DNA from: Hyphomicrobiales bacterium
GTDB lineage: Bacteria > Pseudomonadota > Alphaproteobacteria > Rhizobiales > Methyloligellaceae
Length of the DNA stretch: 64,000 nucleotides
Direction: 5' to 3'
Assembly (NCBI GenBank): GCA_021775555.1
Contig: JAJFHP010000029.1
Coordinates: forward strand, 1-64,000
Part shown: positions 58,228-64,000 of the stretch, piece by piece
Layout: the number at the start of each line of letters is the position of its first letter
Position numbering within the stretch: position 1 is the stretch's first letter
Program-made: the position numbers and the translations under genes
Notes under the pieces: model-generated
What the model was told of the DNA's origin: nothing
The model's input: the letters and a program-made list of their open reading frames with translations, nothing else
The model's database searches: none

Positions 58228-59649
58228 CTACACAGGCTGCGCACCCAATTGCTGCAAATGCTTGCGAAGGGCCTCAACCAACGGCCCCATTGCACTGCCG
58301 AGCGAGCCCTTGATCATTATCGCATCACCTGCCTGAACCGCGTCCAGCAAAGCGTCTTCCAGTCCTTTGGAATTACCCGCATATGCTCCACGCCGTGATT
58401 CGGGCAAGGCATCATAAAGTGCCCGCATATGCGGGCCGCATGCAAAGACTACATCTACCCCCGCCGCGTCAACCGGCTGGGCCAGTTCGCCATGCAATTG
58501 GAAAGAAGTATTGCCCATCTCCAGCATGTCACCGAGCACGGCAATGCGACGCGTGAATTGCGCGCGCGGTGTCTCCCCCAGGCTTTCCAGCGCGGCAAGC
58601 ATGGAGGCGGGGTTTGCGTTGTAGCTTTCATCGATCAGCAAAACGCGGCCATCTTCAATCTCGAATTGCAACCGTGCACCACGCCCGGCCTGGGCGTGAT
58701 ATGTCCCAAGGGCCTTGGCCCCGGCCTGTATATCTGCTCCGCTGGCATGAAGTGCCGCAAGGACGGCAAGTGAGTTCATGACCAGGTGCCGTCCCGGTGC
58801 CCCGACACGATAAGATATTTTTTCCCCGGCGATGATGGCCCCGACGTCACTTGCATTTCCATCCGGGGTCAAGCTTTCCAGTTTTGCATCCGCCTCGTGA
58901 TGCGAGCCAAAGGTGATGATATGCTCTACCCCTGAGTCCGAGGCGCATTTTTTCAAAAACTCGAAATGAGGATTGTCGCGATTGAGTATCGCCGTCCCGC
59001 CGGGCTCCAGCCCTGAAAAAATCTCCGCCTTGGCTTTGGCAATCTGTTCCTCAGTGGCGAAGAACTCCAGATGTACAGACGCGACCGTTGTGATGATCGC
59101 CACATGCGGACGGACAAGCTTGGTGAGCGGTATGATTTCACCAGGATGGTTCATACCAACCTCAAACACGCCAAAATCATTGTCACGAGCAAAATTGGCA
59201 AGGGTCAGTGGCACACCCCAGTGATTGTTGTAGGATTTCTCAGACGCGTGAACCGTGCCCGAAGCGCCAAGAGCGAGCCGCAAGGCCTCCTTGGTGCCGG
59301 TCTTGCCGACGCTCCCCGTCACTGCAATCACGCGCGCCGAACTGCGCTCACGCGCTGCTGCACCCAGCTGGTTCAAAGCTTCCAGCGTATCGGGAACGCG
59401 GATCAGCACTCCATCGATCTTCGGCTCGATGTCCTCTGAAACCAGAGCAGCAGCTGCGCCTGCTTCAAATGCCTTTGCAACATAAGCATGGCCATCAAGA
59501 TTGTCACCGCGAATGGCCACGAACAGCGCACCGGTTTCCACCGTGCGGCTGTCGATGGAGACGCTGGTGAGATCTGGATCGCCATTTCCCGCATCATAGC
59601 CATCTGTTGCCACCAGAGCTTCTTTAAATGTCCAGAGAGGTTTGCTCAT
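58228..59649 (-). CDS. murF: UDP-MurNAc-tripeptide--D-alanyl-D-alanine ligase
   Basis: 473 residues. It adds D-Ala-D-Ala to the nascent stem peptide. [22 protein letters not shown] starts the UDP domain; the P-loop is [15 protein letters not shown]; the [13 protein letters not shown] segment and [17 protein letters not shown] are the family hallmarks. The ATG overlaps the murE stop (ATGA at 59646-59649). Confidence 0.97.
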   Translation of the reverse strand: MSKPLWTFKEALVATDGYDAGNGDPDLTSVSIDSRTVETGALFVAIRGDNLDGHAYVAKAFEAGAAAALVSEDIEPKIDGVLIRVPDTLEALNQLGAAARERSSARVIAVTGSVGKTGTKEALRLALGASGTVHASEKSYNNHWGVPLTLANFARDNDFGVFEVGMNHPGEIIPLTKLVRPHVAIITTVASVHLEFFATEEQIAKAKAEIFSGLEPGGTAILNRDNPHFEFLKKCASDSGVEHIITFGSHHEADAKLESLTPDGNASDVGAIIAGEKISYRVGAPGRHLVMNSLAVLAALHASGADIQAGAKALGTYHAQAGRGARLQFEIEDGRVLLIDESYNANPASMLAALESLGETPRAQFTRRIAVLGDMLEMGNTSFQLHGELAQPVDAAGVDVVFACGPHMRALYDALPESRRGAYAGNSKGLEDALLDAVQAGDAIMIKGSLGSAMGPLVEALRKHLQQLGAQPV

Positions 59650-61103
59650 TTGTCGCCACGCGCCAATGAGGACTCAACCGCCTCGTGATCGCAGAAGGGG
59701 ATGACCTTGCCGGCAATAGTCTGCCCAGTCTCATGGCCCTTGCCTGCAACGAGTAACAGATCACCTGCCTTGAGCCGCGATATGGCTGTCTCGATTGCCT
59801 CTCGCCGGTCGCCGATCTCCTCAGCACCTGCGGCTTTGCTCAAAATCTCGGCACGAATGAGCGCCGGATCTTCACCCCTCGGATTGTCGTCTGTCACGAA
59901 AACAAGATCCGCGTGTTCACTGGCGATTTTCCCCATTTGCGGACGTTTGCCCTTGTCGCGGTCGCCACCGCAACCGAATACGACCACGAGTCGGCCATCA
60001 GCGTAAGGGCGTAGTGCATCAAGCGCAGTGGCCAGCGCATCAGGTGTGTGAGCATAGTCGACAAATACAGTTGCACCCGCTTTAGACGTCGCCACATGCT
60101 CCAACCGACCTCGTGCACCTGTGAGGGAAGAGAGATGGGGAAAAACCTCTTCCGCACTTGCCCCACATGCCAAACACAGTCCTGCTGCGACCAGCGCATT
60201 GGCCGCCTGAAATCCGCCAACCAGAGGCAAGGAAACGTGAAAATCTTTTCCATCGTGACGAATTGTGAGGTGTTGGGCAAAACCGTCGCGCTTTGTCTCA
60301 ACGAGTTTCAAAGTCTCGCCGCTTCGCCCCACTGATAGGGTGGGCAAGACTCGCACCTCGGCTGCTTCAAGAAATTTTCCCGCGCCTTCGCTATCCGTAT
60401 CGACCACGACCGGCGCACCATCCACCAGAAGCGTGTCGAACAGACGCAGCTTCTGCGCGCAATAGTCCTCGAAGGTGGGATGATAATCCAGATGATCGCG
60501 GGAAATATTGGTGAATGCAGCTGCAGTGAAGTTCACTCCATCCAAACGGCGCTGCTGAAGGCCATGGCTTGAAGCCTCCAACGCCAGGTGGGTGATACCT
60601 TCAGCGCGAAGTTCGGCCAGCGCCTTATGAAGGCCAACCGGATCGGGTGTCGTATGGATGAGCGGCTTGGGCCCGGCGGGGGTATCGATACCGATTGTCC
60701 CTAGGCTCGCGGCGGCCAAACCCATGGCCTGCCAGATCTGGCGAACAAAGGCGACAACGGAGGTTTTTCCATTGGTGCCAGTGACGCCAACGATTGTTTC
60801 GGGTTGGCCCTGGTAAAACTTCGCCGCCATCAGCGCCAGGGCGCGGCGCGGGTCTGCATCCGCAATGACTGGAACACTCCAGTCGTCAGCTGCAGATGAA
60901 CCGTCAGGCAGCAGGATGGCAGACGCACCCTTTTCGATGGCCTGAGGTATAAACGCGGCACCATCCATTTGTGTGCCTGGAAGGGCCGCGAACAGCATAC
61001 CCGGGACGACTTCGCGACTGTCGGCGGTGAGGCCGGTGATCTCGACCTGCGACGCCGCGCCGTGCAACGCATGCCCGTCCCCAGCAAGCTCACCTAGCTT
61101 CAT
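59646..61103 (-). CDS. murE: UDP-MurNAc-L-Ala-D-Glu--meso-diaminopimelate ligase
   Basis: 485 residues. Features: LTADSREVVPGMLFAALPG, GVTGTNGKTSVVAFVRQIW (P-loop), TTPDP, ALEASSHGLQQRRLDGV and DYAHTPDALATALDAL. The motif DNPRGEDPALI is the signature that selects meso-diaminopimelate over lysine, so the peptidoglycan is DAP-type. It lies 53 bases after ftsI and overlaps murF. Confidence 0.97.
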   Translation of the reverse strand: MKLGELAGDGHALHGAASQVEITGLTADSREVVPGMLFAALPGTQMDGAAFIPQAIEKGASAILLPDGSSAADDWSVPVIADADPRRALALMAAKFYQGQPETIVGVTGTNGKTSVVAFVRQIWQAMGLAAASLGTIGIDTPAGPKPLIHTTPDPVGLHKALAELRAEGITHLALEASSHGLQQRRLDGVNFTAAAFTNISRDHLDYHPTFEDYCAQKLRLFDTLLVDGAPVVVDTDSEGAGKFLEAAEVRVLPTLSVGRSGETLKLVETKRDGFAQHLTIRHDGKDFHVSLPLVGGFQAANALVAAGLCLACGASAEEVFPHLSSLTGARGRLEHVATSKAGATVFVDYAHTPDALATALDALRPYADGRLVVVFGCGGDRDKGKRPQMGKIASEHADLVFVTDDNPRGEDPALIRAEILSKAAGAEEIGDRREAIETAISRLKAGDLLLVAGKGHETGQTIAGKVIPFCDHEAVESSLARGDK

Positions 61104-61156
61104 GGTAATTCCAGTGAAAATGTAATGAGCGCATGACGCGCCCGGCTCAGGAAGAG

Positions 61157-62848
61157 TTAATAGGAAGCGTTGACATGTTCGTCAAACTTGACCCCGCCCT
61201 CTTCAAGCAAGGGCGCTACCGAAAGCATGGGGCCGATGCGCTCGATAATACGACCCACGGTCGGCGCTGCATTGACACCGGCGGTTGACTTGCCACCGGT
61301 TGCTTCCACCTTTTGTGGTTCATCGAGAACCACCAGCACCACATATTCCGGGGCGTCCATCGGAAACACACCGAGGAAAGAATTCAGCAGCTTTGTTCGT
61401 GAATATTTCCCGTTCACGACCTTTTCTGCCGTGCCGGTTTTGCCGCCAACCCTGTATCCTGCAGTGTCGGCACGCTTGCCGGACCCCTGCTGCACGTTGA
61501 GCCTGAACAGGTAACGCATCAGATCGCTCGTTTGAAGTTTCACGACGCGTTTCGAACCGTGCTGGGCATCTTCACGCGAACGCGCAAGGAAGGTGGGGTT
61601 TACCTTGTAGCCGCCATTGACGAGGGTCGCGGCGGCACTGGCCATCTGTAGCGGTGTCACAGACAGGCCATGCCCATAGGCAATCGTCATGGTGTTGATA
61701 CGGCCCCATTTCTTCGGCACGATGGGTGCTGCCGACAAGCCCATCTCAGTGTTCATGCGATCAAGTAGACCGAGTTTTCCCAAAAATGCCTTATGGCGTT
61801 TAGGCCCAAGATCGAGCGCCATTTTCGCAGACCCGATATTGGAGGAATAAATAAAGATCTCTGGCACCGAAAGCCAGCGGCGCTTGGCATGGAAATCATT
61901 GATCGTGAAAGACGCGACCTTCAGCGGATTGCGGGCATCATAGCCCTTATCAAGCGATGTGACGCCTGCATCCAGCGCACCTGCAGTTGTAAACATCTTG
62001 AACACCGATCCCAGCTCAAACACGCCTGAGGTCACACGATTGAACCGGTCACTCTTGAGTGCTTCCTCACGGCGGTTGGGGTCATAGTCAGGCAGCGATG
62101 AGAGCGCGACAATTTCTCCTGAATGAACATCCAGGACGAGCGCTGCGGCAGCTTTCGACTTGTAGAGTTTCATGGCCTGGCCGAGTTCTTCACGCACCGC
62201 ATGCTGGACGCTTAAATTCATCGCCAGTCGGACCGGCTTCTGCTTGTCTGCTTTCCTCCCCGTCACCGCCACTCTGGCCGGGCGCGTATCGATGTAGGAT
62301 TCAGCGCCGGCAAGGCCACGATTGTCCACATTCACATGACCCAGAATATGAGCGGCTGTGGCGCCGGCGGGGTAGACCCGGTGCGGTTCCTGAACAAAGT
62401 CGAGACCGGGTAACCCGAGTTCATGAATCTGCGCCTGCTGGCGCGGGTTCAATTCGCGGGCAATCCACAGGAATTTGCCGCCTCCGGTGAGCCGTTTGCG
62501 CAATGTGCGCGGGTTGACATCCGTCAACACGGAAGCGAGCTGTTCTGCCGTTGTGTCAACGTCCTCGATGCGGCTGGGATTGGCGAAAAGTGATCCCATC
62601 TGGATGTCGGTTGCAAGAATACGCCCCTTTGTGTCCACGATATCGGGACGATGGACCACGGTTGAAGATGTATACAACCGAGCACCCTGATCGTTTCCTT
62701 CAGTCGGAAAACCCAACTCAACCAGGCGCGCACCCAGAACAGTAAAGGCTGATGCAAAGACAAGCGCCATCAGCCCGGCGCGTGCACGCATACGGGTTTT
62801 GTGCGTCGCGTCACGCTTGATGGTAAGATGAGAGCGAAGGCTGGCCAT
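61157..62848 (-). CDS. ftsI: Septal peptidoglycan transpeptidase FtsI (PBP3)
   Basis: 563 residues. A basic cytoplasmic tail is followed by one transmembrane helix (GLMALVFASAFTVLGARLVEL), a pedestal domain (VDTKGRILATDIQMGSLFANP, in parts) and the penicillin-binding transpeptidase domain: the active serine in GSVFKMFT (about residue 282), the YSSNIG motif and GGKTGTAEKV. It cross-links septal peptidoglycan with FtsW. It lies 29 bases after ftsL. No strong ribosome binding site was seen before the ATG. Confidence 0.97.
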   Translation of the reverse strand: MASLRSHLTIKRDATHKTRMRARAGLMALVFASAFTVLGARLVELGFPTEGNDQGARLYTSSTVVHRPDIVDTKGRILATDIQMGSLFANPSRIEDVDTTAEQLASVLTDVNPRTLRKRLTGGGKFLWIARELNPRQQAQIHELGLPGLDFVQEPHRVYPAGATAAHILGHVNVDNRGLAGAESYIDTRPARVAVTGRKADKQKPVRLAMNLSVQHAVREELGQAMKLYKSKAAAALVLDVHSGEIVALSSLPDYDPNRREEALKSDRFNRVTSGVFELGSVFKMFTTAGALDAGVTSLDKGYDARNPLKVASFTINDFHAKRRWLSVPEIFIYSSNIGSAKMALDLGPKRHKAFLGKLGLLDRMNTEMGLSAAPIVPKKWGRINTMTIAYGHGLSVTPLQMASAAATLVNGGYKVNPTFLARSREDAQHGSKRVVKLQTSDLMRYLFRLNVQQGSGKRADTAGYRVGGKTGTAEKVVNGKYSRTKLLNSFLGVFPMDAPEYVVLVVLDEPQKVEATGGKSTAGVNAAPTVGRIIERIGPMLSVAPLLEEGGVKFDEHVNASY

Positions 62849-62877
62849 GTAAGTTGTCTTTCTCGGCTTGTGAAGCG

Positions 62878-63258
62878 CTACTGCAAGGCCGCCTGTCGGC
62901 GCGTGTTTGGCGCTTCCGTCTGCCCGAGAAGGCGTGCGGCTACCTCAGCAGGGCTGGGTTGACGCAGGCCTTCATACTGCCTGGCTGTCAGGAATTGCTT
63001 GGCCTTGAGAGGTTTGAGTCCCAGGTGCTTGCGCGCCAGGCGCTCAATGCGCTTTGGACGGTTGAGATGACTCCACTCGGCCCGCAATACGGCAACAGCA
63101 TCGCGCTCGGCACGAATAGATTGTTTCACCTCCGCGATGCGCTGACCCAGCTCACGCGATTCATGTTTAAGACCGTAGATCGTATAAACGAGGGCGATCA
63201 GGCCGCCGACGAGAAGAAGATTGAACACACGCATTACTTTAAGACCCCAATAGCTCAT
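62878..63258 (-). CDS. ftsL: Cell division protein FtsL
   Basis: 126 residues. One transmembrane helix (VFNLLLVGGLIALVYTIYGL) is followed by a coiled-coil with regularly spaced charged and hydrophobic residues (RELGQRIAEVKQSIRAERDA) and a short C-terminal part. It forms a trimer with FtsQ and FtsB and activates FtsWI. Its position between rsmH and ftsI fixes the identity; sequence conservation of FtsL is low. The start may be the ATG used here or the one eight codons later; neither has a strong ribosome binding site. Confidence 0.88.
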   Translation of the reverse strand: MSYWGLKVMRVFNLLLVGGLIALVYTIYGLKHESRELGQRIAEVKQSIRAERDAVAVLRAEWSHLNRPKRIERLARKHLGLKPLKAKQFLTARQYEGLRQPSPAEVAARLLGQTEAPNTRRQAALQ

Positions 63259-63264
63259 ACTGAA

Positions 63265-64000
63265 CTAGCTTGTGTTTACAGAGAGTTTAGGCACCCCAAG
63301 CCCATCGACCTCCGCTGGAAATGGTGGCGCGCTTGTGCGCTCACCTGTGCGCAAGCGCGCTGAGCGCGCCCGCGGATTACGCCGCACCTCATCGGTGCCA
63401 GGACTGACCGCCCTGCGATGCAGCAAGCGAAAAGACGGCGCCCGCTCATCCTCGGCACTAACTGGAGCATGACGCGATGGCCGGGCCGTTTTCCCCGAAC
63501 GGCTGGCCAGAAAACGCTTCACGATCCTGTCTTCAAGTGAATGGAAGGTCACGACCACGAGCTGCCCCCCCTCGCCAAGCAAACGCTCGGCGGCAAAAAG
63601 TCCGCGTACAAGTTCGTCCATCTCCCCGTTCACGAACAAACGAAGAGCCTGGAAGGTCCGTGTTGCAGGATGTTTTTTCTCATCAGGCCTGCGCCCGAGC
63701 ACACTCACCACAATGTTCGCCAATTCGCTCGTGCGTGCGATCTTGCTGTCCTCACGTGCGGCAACGATTGCGTGCGCGATGGCCCGCGCCCGGCGCTCCT
63801 CACCCAGAACCCGGATGATTTGCGTCAGATCGCTCTCGGAAAGTGAATTCACCACATCAGCAGCACTTGGGCCTTCCTGCGACATGCGCATATCGAGCGG
63901 CCCGTCGCTTTGAAAGGAGAACCCGCGCGGAGCTTCGTCTAGCTGCATGGATGAAACACCGAGATCGAAGGTAATGCCATCGGCCCGCTCGACACTATTG
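63265..64000 (-). CDS. rsmH: 16S rRNA (cytosine1402-N4)-methyltransferase RsmH, 3' part only
   Basis: The window ends inside the gene, so only the C-terminal 245 codons are present. The reading frame is open to the last base: the first visible residues are [20 protein letters not shown], followed by [19 protein letters not shown], the MraW signature. Later landmarks are [34 protein letters not shown] and a basic C-terminus. It methylates the ribosomal decoding site. As usual it heads the dcw cluster, with ftsL starting 6 bases after its stop; mraZ would lie outside the window. Confidence 0.97.
   Translation of the reverse strand, partial: NSVERADGITFDLGVSSMQLDEAPRGFSFQSDGPLDMRMSQEGPSAADVVNSLSESDLTQIIRVLGEERRARAIAHAIVAAREDSKIARTSELANIVVSVLGRRPDEKKHPATRTFQALRLFVNGEMDELVRGLFAAERLLGEGGQLVVVTFHSLEDRIVKRFLASRSGKTARPSRHAPVSAEDERAPSFRLLHRRAVSPGTDEVRRNPRARSARLRTGERTSAPPFPAEVDGLGVPKLSVNTS

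Overview
The window reads as a chromosomal core segment of an alphaproteobacterium, most likely of the Hyphomicrobiales (Rhizobiales) type. The evidence is the two-piece, circularly permuted ssrA gene next to an alpha-type sspB, the gene neighbourhood ilvIH-miaA-serB-Do protease-hflCK-folA-thyA, and a complete dcw cluster running on into lpxC, bamD, recN and ligA. The genus cannot be fixed from the sequence alone. I see no insertion sequence, prophage, CRISPR array, rRNA or ordinary tRNA gene.

Positions 1-4800 hold a truncated secreted-protein gene, two small envelope genes (a tiny periplasmic protein and an Omp25-like beta-barrel), a SulP anion transporter, ilvC, and a four-helix membrane protein related to oxidase subunit I. 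Positions 4790-17160 form a biosynthesis and quality-control block: acetolactate synthase (ilvI-ilvH), miaA, a divergent serine hydroxymethyltransferase (SHMT) relative, serB, a Do-type protease, a DUF2065 protein, hflC, hflK, a class III alcohol dehydrogenase, folA and thyA. The SHMT relative and the dehydrogenase look like additions to an otherwise conserved order, and both touch one-carbon chemistry.

Positions 17250-29220 contain two small orphan genes, a D-2-hydroxyacid dehydrogenase, an MFS transporter, ssrA with sspB (tagging RNA and proteolysis adaptor side by side), fumC, a ribbon-helix-helix protein, a very large AsmA-like envelope protein with a proline-rich tail of about 257 residues, and a D-lactate/glycolate-type flavin dehydrogenase. 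Positions 29350-39904 contain a ClC channel with a C-terminal extension, a UvrD/PcrA helicase, an MscS channel, a flavin monooxygenase with prmA, a DUF1127-like small protein, and an aminopeptidase P translationally coupled to a short-chain dehydrogenase.

Positions 39905-64000 are one uninterrupted minus-strand run. In transcription order it is rsmH (cut by the window end), ftsL, ftsI, murE, murF, mraY, murD, ftsW, murG, murC, murB, ddl, ftsQ, ftsA, ftsZ, lpxC, bamD, recN, ligA. Many junctions are 4-base stop/start overlaps (ATGA or GTGA), so translational coupling is likely. The run makes peptidoglycan precursors, builds the divisome, starts lipid A synthesis and outer-membrane protein assembly, and ends in DNA repair and replication.

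Nearly all of the window is well-conserved core genome. The best candidates for something under-described are the SHMT relative with an altered active site (8319-9641), the proline-rich AsmA-like protein (23426-27721), and the orphan small proteins at 365-610, 17258-17494 and 17804-18187.
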